From the NCBI GenBank assembly GCA_963801065.1, contig CAWDDG010000007.1, forward strand, positions 186,001-250,000: 64,000 nucleotides of DNA. Direction: 5' to 3'. The translations under genes and the position numbers were made by a program. The notes under the pieces were generated by a model. The model made no database searches and was not told the origin of the DNA. It saw only the letters and a list, made by a program, of their open reading frames with translations. This document shows positions 16,490 through 23,698 of the stretch, piece after piece; positions within the stretch are counted from its first letter, which is position 1; each line of letters opens with the position of its first letter. This stretch comes from CAWDDG01 sp963801065 (GTDB lineage: Bacteria > Actinomycetota > Actinomycetes > Jiangellales > Jiangellaceae).

Positions 16490-17707
16490 CTAGCGTGCAC
16501 GGTGACAGAAGGAGACACAGTGGACGCGACCGGAACGGCCGCGCCGGTCGGCCGCCGCCACCGTGGGTTGGGTGCCGACAGGAGGCATCGTTCCGGCCGT
16601 GGAGGCTCCTGGGAGAGCGGGCGTAGTGGCTGGCGCGCTGGCTCGACCGGCTCCTGCCCAATGTCGACGCCGAGAGCGAAGAACTGCGGTACTTCCCGGA
16701 CGAACAAGATCAGCAAGCAACGGGATTCGTGCCCGCCCTAGGCACAGGTCGTGACTGATGTCATTCCCACCAAACGCCCACAATCTCGTGCCGAAGGCCG
16801 ACCTGACGATCGCCGCCGGCCGGACCTCCGCAGGCCGCAGCCCGTCGCTCTGCACGGCACCGCCCGGCCGAGCTAGCTGAACGACCCCGTACGCTGCTGA
16901 GGCCGCTGCGATCAGGGCCAGTGCTGCGCCCGTCGGCCCCGCCGCGTACCGCTCGCCGAGGAAGGCCACGCCGATGGCGGCCGCTGCGAGCGGATTCACG
17001 CTGGTTACGGTGGCCAATGGCGCACCCAACCCGGCACGGTAGGCGGCTTGAGAGAACAGCAGGCCACAGGTCACGAGAGCAACTACGACGATGGAAGCTG
17101 TGCTGAGTAGCCCCGTGATCCCTTCACCGCTCACCTCGATGGTGACGGTCTGGGTGAGCGCAGAGGAGACACCGAACGAGATGCCAGCGGCGGTCGCGTA
17201 CCAGAGACTACGGCCGGTCAAGTTCGACGTCGCCGACGCCGACGTCGTGAGCGCGATCAACGCGACACCTGTCGCGATGGTCAAGGCCATGACCTCACCG
17301 GAGTTGAGCGTCGTGGTCGGCGCGCCCGAGGCAGCCAGAAGGAGTAGCCCGGTCAGACCGGCCAGGGTCAACACGGCGCCGCGCCACTCGGTGGTCGTCA
17401 CCCGGCGGCCGACCACGGCGGCCGACAACGGCAGGGCAAGGACAAGCGTCAGCGCGCCCAGGGGCTGGACGACCGTGAGCGGGCCGTACCGAAGGGCGAG
17501 CACGTGCAAGACCGCGGCCGTTGCGCTCAGGCCTACCGCGATCCACCACCGGCGGCGGCGCAGGATACGTAAGCCGCGACGGCGCCACGGCCCGGTGAGC
17601 GATTCGCGCAGCAACCGCGCGGCCAGCCGCTCCTGTACTACCGCGGCCAGGGCGTGGGAGGCCGCAGCCGCGATGGACAGCATGACCGCTGGGAGGAGGC
17701 CGATCAC
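16490..17707 (-). CDS. EamA/DMT-type transporter with aberrant C-terminal extension
   Basis: A 405-aa frame. Residues 1 to about 290 form a ten-helix DMT transporter (VIGLLPAVMLSIAAAASHALAAVVQE... to ...VVQLARPGG). The last 110 or so residues are polar, rich in Arg and Ala, and run antisense through the MMPL relic at 16.6 kb, so the native stop was probably lost in a rearrangement. The GTG start overlaps the PAP2 stop (GTGA, 17704-17707), with GGAGG just upstream. Confidence 0.7.
   Translation of the reverse strand: MIGLLPAVMLSIAAAASHALAAVVQERLAARLLRESLTGPWRRRGLRILRRRRWWIAVGLSATAAVLHVLALRYGPLTVVQPLGALTLVLALPLSAAVVGRRVTTTEWRGAVLTLAGLTGLLLLAASGAPTTTLNSGEVMALTIATGVALIALTTSASATSNLTGRSLWYATAAGISFGVSSALTQTVTIEVSGEGITGLLSTASIVVVALVTCGLLFSQAAYRAGLGAPLATVTSVNPLAAAAIGVAFLGERYAAGPTGAALALIAAASAAYGVVQLARPGGAVQSDGLRPAEVRPAAIVRSAFGTRLWAFGGNDISHDLCLGRARIPLLADLVRPGSTAVLRSRRRHWAGAGRASAPATTPALPGASTAGTMPPVGTQPTVAAADRRGRSGRVHCVSFCHRAR
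16585..16758 (+). pseudogene. C-terminal relic of an MMPL/RND-type transporter
   Basis: The frame reads FRPWRLLGERA, TAG, WLARWLDRLLPNVDAESEEL. The block LLGERAWWLxRWLDRLLPNVD is typical of the end of actinobacterial MMPL transporters, here interrupted by TAG (16624-16626) in place of a Trp codon. Nothing of the twelve-helix body is left. The antisense strand is now the tail of the DMT gene. Confidence 0.6.
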
Positions 17708-18492
17708 CGCCTCCTCCAGGGCTGCGGTCGACGAGCGCCGGCGCGTCGGCGTCGCAGCGCCGTCGCGGTTGCCAGGCCGAGCAGGACGACCGCGCCGCCG
17801 GCGATTCCGTCGACGATGTAGTGGTTGCCGGTTAGTACGATCGCGGCGAACGTCGCCAGGGGCAGGATGGCGGCGGTGACCCGGACCGCGCGGCTGCGTG
17901 CGAGGTTCATGATCGCGATGCTCACCAGGAGGACCCATCCGACGTGCAGGCTTGGCATCGCCGCGTACTCGTTGACCAGCGCCGACGCGTTGAATTCGCG
18001 GTATCCGGCCGAGTTGGCCGCGATGGTGTCGACGAAGCCATGCTCGGGAAGAAACCGTGGCGGCGCGAGTGGGTAGAGCGCGAAGATCGCCAGGCTGAAC
18101 GCTCCGGACGCGAGAACTGCGTTGCGGTAGAGCGGGTAGTGCCCGGGATGCCGGAGCAGCACCCAGCCGAGCGTGCCGACGACGATCGGCCAATACGAAA
18201 TGTAGACGGCGTTGGCGACGTCGACCACGAACTCGCTGTCGAGCACGGCGGCCTGCAGGTCGGGCTCGACGAAGATCCCGAGAGCGCGTTCGAACGAGAT
18301 CACCTCGTCGGCGTTGGTGAACGCCTTGGGGATCCGGTCGTCGGTCAGTCCGCGCACCAGCGTGTACAGCAGCACCGCCGCGGCGATGAACGCGGCCTCC
18401 CGGACGGTGGTGCCCCATCGCCGGCGGGCGCCTAGACCGGGCGAAACATGCTCGAGCTCCCGGATGTCGAAGACTCCGCGTGTGCTCGTCAC
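17704..18492 (-). CDS. PAP2-superfamily membrane phosphatase/transferase
   Basis: A 262-aa protein with about six helices. The motifs EYAAMPSLHVGWVLLVS (PSLHV with active-site His) and LTGNHYIVDGIAGG (second His and Asp) match the inositolphosphotransferase (AUR1/Ipt1-like) PAP2 group. It would act on a lipid phosphate or transfer a phosphoinositol head group at the outer face. The GTG start is not strongly supported by a ribosome site. It is coupled to the DMT transporter gene. Confidence 0.85.
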   Translation of the reverse strand: MTSTRGVFDIRELEHVSPGLGARRRWGTTVREAAFIAAAVLLYTLVRGLTDDRIPKAFTNADEVISFERALGIFVEPDLQAAVLDSEFVVDVANAVYISYWPIVVGTLGWVLLRHPGHYPLYRNAVLASGAFSLAIFALYPLAPPRFLPEHGFVDTIAANSAGYREFNASALVNEYAAMPSLHVGWVLLVSIAIMNLARSRAVRVTAAILPLATFAAIVLTGNHYIVDGIAGGAVVLLGLATATALRRRRAGARRPQPWRRR

Positions 18493-18494
18493 GG

Positions 18495-18770
18495 TCAGCC
18501 TCTGGATCGATCCATGCCAATGCCACGGTGTGAACCGGCTGACATCGCCCAGTCAGCAGGGGTGCCGCTCATAGGCGGTCTTGCGCTCGAGGACGCGGAG
18601 GTGCCCACTTTTCGCGCGCGGTGGGCGACCTCCGCCTCAGTCCACTCCACGTCGGTCAAGCACTCCTGGCAGAGCAACCGGTCGTGCACTCGGTAGCCCG
18701 TCGTGCCCGAACGCAGCAGCGCTCTGCAGTCAGCACAGCGAGAATCCCAAAGCAGCCGGTACACGATCAC
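18495..18770 (-). CDS. Small protein with two CxxC pairs
   Basis: A 91-aa frame with VYRLLWDSRCADCRALLRSGTTGYRVHDRLLCQECLTDVEW, a possible zinc ribbon made of CADC and CQEC. I do not recognise a named family. The C-terminal 35 residues look low in information. The start is GTG, inside the 3' end of the truncated molybdopterin-oxidoreductase frame. It ends directly before the PAP2 gene, so co-transcription is likely. Confidence 0.5.
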   Translation of the reverse strand: MIVYRLLWDSRCADCRALLRSGTTGYRVHDRLLCQECLTDVEWTEAEVAHRARKVGTSASSSARPPMSGTPADWAMSAGSHRGIGMDRSRG

Positions 18771-19014
18771 GGCGCGCTCCCGTCCAGCTCGTCCAGCATC
18801 GCCTCGACCTCGGCGACGTGGCGGGCCGCCCTTCGGGATTGGTTCTGGGTGGACGGTAAGGGCCCGGCGGCGGGGTGGAGAGGACGGGGAAGTCCCGGGT
18901 GACGTACTGGCCGGGTGGGACGCGCGCGGGATCCACGTCCGCAGCGCGACGGCCCCGGAACCCGCGCGAGACGACCGACTTCGGGCTCCTTCCTGAGCTG
19001 AAGCTGTTGCTCAT
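18730..19014 (-). pseudogene. N-terminal fragment of a sulfite oxidase-like molybdopterin oxidoreductase
   Basis: The ATG at 19014 has AGGAG upstream and opens MSNSFSSGRSPKSVVSRGFRGRR, then DPARVPPGQYVTRDFPVLS. The R-VPPGQYxTxxFPVL block is the start of the SorA/YuiH-type enzymes. After about 60 residues the sequence becomes random, so only the N-terminus survives. It belongs to the same lost module as the ferredoxin reductase relic and DUF6510. Confidence 0.7.
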
Positions 19015-19069
19015 GGTGCTTCTCCTCTTTGTCTGGGTTCCGTTGCGACAGCGTCCGGTGGCGGTTGAA

Positions 19070-19372
19070 TTAGACGAGCGCCGGGTCGAGGAACGCATCG
19101 AAGATCGTTCGCTCGATCGGGGCTGCCAGCGATTCCGGCAGCATCGCCACCACCTTGTGCACCTCCGGACGTGACTCCTGTCTTTCGAGAGCAGCACCGT
19201 CCTCATAGACCGCGGTCGCGATGAACGAATCAGGTTCGAGCAGGACGCGGGCGATGTCGAGGCTGATGACGCCCTGCGTGGCTCGCGCCGGCGTGATGAT
19301 CTCGGCGAGCGCGGCCATCAGCTCGTCGCTCTTGTCCGGTTTGGCAACCATTTTTTGACGAAGAATGAGCAT
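19070..19372 (-). CDS. Antibiotic biosynthesis monooxygenase (ABM) domain protein
   Basis: A 100-aa ferredoxin-like-fold protein of the ABM/YgiN group (MLILRQKMVAKPDKSDELMAALAEIITPARATQGVISLDIAR..., SRPEVHKVVAMLP). Members oxidise quinols or polyketides without a cofactor, or bind such compounds. It is the last gene of the minus-strand operon starting at 21885, 25 bp after DUF3237. The genomic partners fit work on an aromatic or quinone compound. Confidence 0.8.
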   Translation of the reverse strand: MLILRQKMVAKPDKSDELMAALAEIITPARATQGVISLDIARVLLEPDSFIATAVYEDGAALERQESRPEVHKVVAMLPESLAAPIERTIFDAFLDPALV

Positions 19373-19397
19373 TGCTCCTCCAGTTGGTCGTGACGTT

Positions 19398-19871
19398 TCA
19401 TCCGACGAGGTAGGTCTCGTAGATAACGCGGTCGGGTTGGCGGGCGCCGACGCTGATGAAGACGCCTTTGTTCAGCCAGTCAAGCGCGGGGGCGGCGGTC
19501 TCGATCTGGGTTGAGGTCCGGAAGGTGTATTGGCTCGGGTCGACGTCCTCGCCGCGCGCGAGACGTGCGAGCACGTCGGCGCTGCCGTGACGCACGCCGC
19601 GTGATTGGACGTAGAGCAGAGCGCCGCCGTCGGTCTGGAGCGTGTAGCGGATGTCGCCGAGGGCGGTGCCGTCCGGGAGGACGAGCTGCCAATCAGCGCT
19701 GACAGCGGGGAGCAGTGTCCCGGTGAGCTCGGGGCCGTTGAAGGTGCCGCCGGTCAGCGGCACGATGCGGCGGCGGCCCTGAGCGACGTCGCCGAGGTCG
19801 AGCGGTTCACCGACGGTGGCTTCGAGGCGGTAGACCCGCGTCAGGGAAGGATCGGGAAGCAGGTTGCTCAT
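19398..19871 (-). CDS. DUF3237 family protein
   Basis: A 157-aa beta-rich protein with the DUF3237 pattern (VYRLEATVGEPLDLGDVAQGRRRIVPLTGGTFNGPELTGTLLP, ADWQLVLPDGTALGDIRYTLQTDGG, GVFISVGARQPDRVIYETYLV). It is the UPF0311 type, found near aromatic or terpenoid catabolic genes; the biochemical role is unknown. The ATG overlaps the stop of the isomerase-like gene (ATGA, 19868-19871). Confidence 0.85.
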   Translation of the reverse strand: MSNLLPDPSLTRVYRLEATVGEPLDLGDVAQGRRRIVPLTGGTFNGPELTGTLLPAVSADWQLVLPDGTALGDIRYTLQTDGGALLYVQSRGVRHGSADVLARLARGEDVDPSQYTFRTSTQIETAAPALDWLNKGVFISVGARQPDRVIYETYLVG

Positions 19872-20155
19872 CGCGGATCGTTCGGATGCGCCTCGAGCGG
19901 CGTGACGGTGACACGCAGCCAGTCGGCGAGAGGCAGGGCGCCGAGCAGCTCATCGAGTTCGGCCTCGCTGTCGGCGTGGTAGAGCCCGATCGCGGTTGTT
20001 CCGTCGCCGACGAGCGGCCGTCTCCAGAGCCTGATCAGGTGCCCGTCCTCCGCGAGCTTGGCCGCGGCGGCAGACTCTGCGCGCTGGTGCTGCTCCACCG
20101 CCGCGTCGGGCGTGCCGGCGGGAACCTCGACCTCGAACTCGACCAGGAACTCCAT
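19868..20155 (-). CDS. Muconolactone delta-isomerase-like protein
   Basis: A 95-aa ferredoxin-like protein starting MEFLVEFEVEVPAGTP, with EAELDELLGALPLADWLRVTVTPLEAHPND at the end, the muconolactone isomerase (MIase) signature. True MIases act in the beta-ketoadipate path; this copy sits with an ABM protein and an SDR rather than catechol genes, so the substrate may differ. AGGAGG lies six bases before the ATG at 20155, and an upstream in-frame ATG at 20236 lacks this. Confidence 0.85.
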   Translation of the reverse strand: MEFLVEFEVEVPAGTPDAAVEQHQRAESAAAAKLAEDGHLIRLWRRPLVGDGTTAIGLYHADSEAELDELLGALPLADWLRVTVTPLEAHPNDPR

Positions 20156-20183
20156 GTTGTCCTCCTGCTGCTCGCCGTTGAGT

Positions 20184-20224
20184 GGCGTCTCGACCCCGCA
20201 TCTGGCGACCGGCGTCGAGACGCC
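20184..20224 (-). repeat. 11-bp inverted repeat between hydrolase and isomerase genes
   Basis: GGCGTCTCGAC (20184-20194) and GTCGAGACGCC (20214-20224) are perfect inverted repeats with a 19-base loop in the 77-bp intergenic gap. It could be an intra-operon processing hairpin or a weak terminator. Confidence 0.5.
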
Positions 20225-20232
20225 GCTGTTCT

Positions 20233-20973
20233 TCACTCCGCGAGGTTGACCGCGCTTGCCATGACGGCAGAGCGCGCCGCCGAACGCGTCGCCTCGCGAA
20301 TGACGACTGCGACGATGTCCGGCTGCGACAGCATGAGGAAGTGGGAGGCGCCTTCGACCTCGGTGACCGTGGAGCCGGCGCGGTCGTAGGAGAAGCGGTG
20401 CAGCTCCGGAGCGACCGGGTAGTCGGCGGTGCCGAACACCGCCCAGGACGGCTTCGTCCGCCAGGCGGCGGCGGTGGCGGGATCGTCGAACGCCGTGGCC
20501 GAGACCGTCCGCTGCGAGATCGCCATGAACGCGGCGTCGGCGGCCGAAAGGTCGGCGCAGAAGACATCGTGGAACCGTGCGGGGTCGATCGACACCTCCA
20601 CACTGCCGTCGGGCAGCGACAGGGGGTGCACGAGTGGGCCCATCGCGAGCGCCGGGAAGCGCCCCTGGAGGTCGTTGACCGACTCGCCTTCGTCGGGCGC
20701 GACGCCGGCGACGTACACGAGCCCGGCGACCTTGTCCGAGCTGCCGGCAACCGTGATCACAGCACCGCCGTACGAGTGGCCGACGAGGACGACGGGGCCG
20801 TCGAGCTGGTCGATAACCGACGCCGTGTATGAAGCGTCGTACGGGAGGCCGCGCAGCGGGTTCGGCGGCGCGAGAACGGTGTGGCCGTCATCGACGAGCC
20901 GGTCGAACACCGGCCGCCAGCTGGACGCGTCTCGGAACGCGCCGTGAATAAGAACGATGGTCGGACTGGACAT
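20233..20973 (-). CDS. Alpha/beta hydrolase
   Basis: A 246-aa esterase-like protein. The oxyanion strand is IVLIHGAFRDASSW, the nucleophile elbow is VGHSYGGAVI (Ser near residue 66), and the catalytic His is in EGASHFLMLSQP. It resembles the actinobacterial hydrolases often annotated as pyrethroid or salicylate esterase-like. It is the second gene of the operon, 51 bp after the SDR. A GAAAGGAA stretch precedes the ATG. Confidence 0.88.
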   Translation of the reverse strand: MSSPTIVLIHGAFRDASSWRPVFDRLVDDGHTVLAPPNPLRGLPYDASYTASVIDQLDGPVVLVGHSYGGAVITVAGSSDKVAGLVYVAGVAPDEGESVNDLQGRFPALAMGPLVHPLSLPDGSVEVSIDPARFHDVFCADLSAADAAFMAISQRTVSATAFDDPATAAAWRTKPSWAVFGTADYPVAPELHRFSYDRAGSTVTEVEGASHFLMLSQPDIVAVVIREATRSAARSAVMASAVNLAE

Positions 20974-21024
20974 GACGAGTTCCTTTCGTTTCGATGGGCA
21001 ATTGCGATGCCCGTTGCTGGGAGC

Positions 21025-21885
21025 TCAGGCGACTTTTTCGAGGTGGCTGAGGCCGAGGGCCTCGACCACCTGGGCCTGCACGGGCGCGACGTCCTCGTTG
21101 GCCTTGTCCGAGCCAAACGGCGCGCCGACGACGGTGCGGACGGCGCGGCTGCCCTTGGCTTGACCGACGAGCTTGGCGACGGCCTCCGCGACATCGTGGG
21201 GATTGGGGGCGTCGTTGCCCTCGAAGCTCGACGTCAGGGTCTTGACCATGGCGTCGGGGATTTGGCCGACCTCGCCGTAGGACTTCGTGACGTCGGTGCT
21301 TGCGGGGGTCTGCATGCTGGTGAAGAAGTTGGTCGGGTACCCGCTCGGCTGCACCTCCACGACCTCGACGCCGAGTTGCGAGACTTCGTAGCGGAGGCTG
21401 TCGGTTAGCGCTTCGACCGCGAACTTGCTCGCGCCGTAGATGCCGACGAACGGGAACGTCACGCGGCCGAGGATCGAGCCGATGTTGATGATCAGGCCGT
21501 CGTGCTGCTGGCGCATGGAGGGGAGCACGGCGCGGGTGACGCGAAGGAGCCCGATGACATTCGTGTCGAAGATGACCTTCGCCTGTTCCGCGGTGAAGGC
21601 CTCGGTGACGCCGGCCGAGGCGATGCCGGCGTTGTTGACGAGCACGTCGATCTTGCCGGCCTCCGCCAGTAGGTTCTTGACGCCCGCCTCGACGGACGCG
21701 TCGTCGCTGACGTCCAGTTCCACGGTCTTGATGCCGAGCTGCCGCAGCGCCTCGGCGGCCTCGCGGTTCTTGCCTTGGGCGCCGCGCATCGAGGCGTAGA
21801 CAGTGTGGCCGGCGTGGTGCAGGGTCTCCGCCGTGTCACGGCCGAAGCCGCTGCTCGCGCCGGTGATCAGGATTGTCTTGGACAT
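21025..21885 (-). CDS. SDR-family oxidoreductase
   Basis: A 286-aa classical short-chain dehydrogenase. The cofactor loop is TGASSGFG, the structural motif is NNAG, and the catalytic residues are Ser in INIGSILGR and Tyr and Lys in YGASKFAVEAL. It likely uses NADP(H) on a carbonyl or alcohol. The ATG at 21885 has AAGGAGG six bases before it; an upstream in-frame start would run through the operator. First gene of the five-gene operon to 19070, behind two GTTGC-N5-GCAAC sites. Confidence 0.93.
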   Translation of the reverse strand: MSKTILITGASSGFGRDTAETLHHAGHTVYASMRGAQGKNREAAEALRQLGIKTVELDVSDDASVEAGVKNLLAEAGKIDVLVNNAGIASAGVTEAFTAEQAKVIFDTNVIGLLRVTRAVLPSMRQQHDGLIINIGSILGRVTFPFVGIYGASKFAVEALTDSLRYEVSQLGVEVVEVQPSGYPTNFFTSMQTPASTDVTKSYGEVGQIPDAMVKTLTSSFEGNDAPNPHDVAEAVAKLVGQAKGSRAVRTVVGAPFGSDKANEDVAPVQAQVVEALGLSHLEKVA

Positions 21886-21910
21886 AGCTGGCCTCCTTAT
21901 GGGCGATTCG

Positions 21911-21965
21911 GTTGTTTGACGCAACGCTCTAAGGACTATACGCGAACTAGGTTGCATGACGCAAC
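21911..21965 (-). promoter_or_regulatory. Paired HxlR-type operator palindromes before the SDR operon
   Basis: GTTGTTTGACGCAAC (21911-21925) and GTTGCATGACGCAAC (21951-21965) are two copies of the palindrome GTTGC-N5-GCAAC, the first with one mismatch. Their centres are 40 bp apart, about four helix turns. They lie 26-80 bp before the SDR start, where a repressor would act, and also just before the 3' end of the cupin gene. Matching sites precede the HxlR gene. Confidence 0.7.
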
Positions 21966-21980
21966 TCAGATTTGCGTAGC

Positions 21981-22304
21981 CTAGTTCCGGCTGACCATCG
22001 CGAGGAAGGTGGCGCCCTCCGCGCCCGCACGCAGGACGTCAACGGCCGGGGGATTCGTGAACGCGGTGTCATCTTTGCCGAGCTCGGTCGACACGCGGGT
22101 CGCGTCGCGCCAGACGATCGTGAGGCTCCCCTCGACGACGAGGAGCAGCGTTTCTGCGGAGCGGTCGATCGGCAGTCGCGTCTCGCGGGGATCGAGCCGG
22201 ACGGCGAACAAGCGAAAGTAGCTCGTGTCGAGTCCCGGCAGGTCGTGGATCCCGTGACCGAGCTCGCGGATCTGGAGCAGCGAATATGGACGGCGGTCGT
22301 TCAT
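21981..22304 (-). CDS. Cupin-domain protein
   Basis: A 107-aa single-cupin protein (YSLLQIRELGHGIHDLPGLDTSYFRLFAVRLDPRETRLPIDRSAETLLLVVEGSLTIVWRDATRVS...). The usual metal-binding His pair is not present; the GxxxxxHxH region is replaced by DRSAET, so it may be a non-metal cupin. There is no clear ribosome site; the ATG at 22304 is chosen by similarity to cupin N-termini. It sits between the MFS relic and the SDR operon. Confidence 0.6.
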   Translation of the reverse strand: MNDRRPYSLLQIRELGHGIHDLPGLDTSYFRLFAVRLDPRETRLPIDRSAETLLLVVEGSLTIVWRDATRVSTELGKDDTAFTNPPAVDVLRAGAEGATFLAMVSRN

Positions 22305-22344
22305 CCGCGCGCGAGCACGAGCCGCGCCGTCGCTGGTCGCCGTG

Positions 22345-22701
22345 TCAGGCGGGCTGCCAGCGCGGCGGCGCGCCGAGGGCGACGAGCAGGACCGGCCGGC
22401 GGCCGACATCGTCGGAGACGCCACCGGCCAGCAACAACGACGCCAGCACGCCGAAGGCGTAGGTCGCGTAGATCAGCGTCAACGTCAGCGGCGAGAAGTG
22501 CCAGAGGACGCTGTAGCTGCGATACAGCGGCGAGGGCGTCACCGAGGCGAAGAGGCCGAGGCCGACCACCAGCGCGGCCACTGCGTAGCCGATCCGGGGC
22601 GACAGCGTCCGGCGAGGGCGCGCGAGCGGCGGCAGCTGGTAGAGGCGCGGCCGATCTGTCGCGGCGGCCATCTCGAGCTCGTTAGGTGAAAGTCGCTTCA
22701 C
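22345..22701 (-). pseudogene. Truncated MFS transporter, N-terminal part only
   Basis: A 118-aa frame with the first two or three helices of an MFS exporter and the motif A-like loop DVGRRPVLLVALG (RIGYAVAALVVGLGLFASVTPSPLYRSYSVLW before it). It stops after the third helix, where a full protein has twelve. The rest is missing; a cupin gene follows. A degenerate GTTGC-N5-GCAAC-type site covers its GTG start. Confidence 0.75.
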
Positions 22702-22706
22702 GAAAC
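22692..22706 (-). promoter_or_regulatory. Degenerate HxlR-type site at the MFS relic start
   Basis: On the minus strand this reads GTTTCGTGAAGCGAC, differing by one base from the site at 23395-23409 (GTTTCGTGAAGCAAC). The identity over a larger window suggests that the relic carries a copied or ancestral regulatory region. It overlaps the GTG start codon. Confidence 0.4.
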
Positions 22707-22836
22707 CCTCTAAACGAACGACCGCCGCGGGCTATTCCGGCGAGCTAGTGCTTCTGCGCCCGAACCAAGCACCGGAGCGTTGCGGTGGCGATGGCGGGCA
22801 ACCCTCGAGCGGCGCTAGCCGCGGCCGGCAGTGCGT

Positions 22837-23337
22837 CTAGCGACGAGCAGGTCGGCCACTCGGCCGGCCGGCTCGACGAGCGCCACCTTTGGCGCCGGGC
22901 CCATCGACCGCCTCGACCTCGTCGGCCCCTAGCGTCCTGGTTCCCTTCGGCACGAGCGCGGCGACGACCGGCGTCTTGTCGACCTTGCGGCGAAGGAGGC
23001 GCGGCGGCTTTTCGCTCAGGTAGTCGTCGCCCCATTGGCGAAGCGCGGTCAGCGCGATTTGCAGGTCGAGACCCTTCTTCGTCAGCTGGTACTCGTACCG
23101 CTCTGGGCGCTCGCTGTAGAGGACGCGCTCGAGCACGCCTTCGTCGACCAGCCGGTTGAGCCGGTCGGTCAGAACGTTGCGGGCGATGCCCAGGCTCTCC
23201 TGCAGCTGGTCGAAGCGGCGCAGGCCGAGCAAGACGTCGCGGATGATCAGCAGCGTCCAGCGCTCGCCGACAACCTCGAGCGCTCGCGCGATCGAACAGT
23301 TCTGGCCCTCGTAGTCACGGTTCAGCATCGCCGCCAA
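22837..23337 (-). CDS. HxlR-family transcriptional regulator
   Basis: A 166-aa winged-helix regulator of the HxlR/YodB group. The core is CSIARALEVVGERWTLLIIRDVLLGLRRFDQLQESLGIARNVLTDRLNRLVDEGVLER. A Cys lies 13 residues before the ERW motif (residue about 14), as in the redox-sensing YodB/HypR family, in which thiol modification by quinones or disulfide stress releases DNA. The C-terminal 45 residues are basic and extra. It is divergent from the SDR fragment and DHA2 exporter, with two palindromes in between. Confidence 0.9.
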   Translation of the reverse strand: MAAMLNRDYEGQNCSIARALEVVGERWTLLIIRDVLLGLRRFDQLQESLGIARNVLTDRLNRLVDEGVLERVLYSERPERYEYQLTKKGLDLQIALTALRQWGDDYLSEKPPRLLRRKVDKTPVVAALVPKGTRTLGADEVEAVDGPGAKGGARRAGRPSGRPARR

Positions 23338-23352
23338 TGGTAGCGCGCATCA

Positions 23353-23409
23353 GTTGCTTGACGCAACCTCCGTCTGGTATCGTCCAGGATCATGGTTTCG
23401 TGAAGCAAC
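23353..23409 (+). promoter_or_regulatory. Paired HxlR-type operator palindromes in the divergent promoter
   Basis: GTTGCTTGACGCAAC (23353-23367) is a perfect GTTGC-N5-GCAAC palindrome, and GTTTCGTGAAGCAAC (23395-23409) is a degenerate copy. The centres are 42 bp apart, about the same as the 40-bp spacing before the SDR operon. The pair lies between the HxlR gene start (23337) and the SDR fragment and DHA2 exporter (23453 onward), so it could control both directions. Confidence 0.7.
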
Positions 23410-23452
23410 TGACTGAGCACGTCATCCAGATTCGACGGCTAGGAGGCCACTC

Positions 23453-23698
23453 ATGCAGATCACAGGGACCGTCTCGCTCGTCACGGGCGCCAAGCGCGGG
23501 ATCGGCAAGGCGTTCGCGGACGCGCTGCTCGCCCGCGGCGCCAGGAAGGTCTACGCCGGCGTGCGCAACGTAGCCAGCATCACCGATCCCCGCCTCGTGC
23601 CGATCCAGCTCGACGTCACCGACCCCGATCGGGTCGCGGCGGTCGCGCGCGAGCTCGACGACGTAGCGGATCGCTATCAGCAAAGGAGTTTGCGATGA
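23453..23698 (+). pseudogene. N-terminal fragment of an SDR gene
   Basis: An 81-aa frame with GTVSLVTGAKRGIGKAFADALLARGARKVYAGVRN and a DVTDPD motif, the N-terminal half of an SDR's Rossmann fold. It lacks the NNAG, Ser and YxxxK parts and ends ...RYQQRSLR, where the DHA2 gene starts. GGAGG lies six bases before the ATG, so it is likely still translated and coupled to the exporter (ATGA, 23695-23698). Confidence 0.75.

Noticed and set aside
15784..16716. 310-aa minus-strand frame over the reductase and MMPL relics
   Set aside because: It is Arg-rich without motifs and overlaps the better supported DUF6510-like gene and relics.
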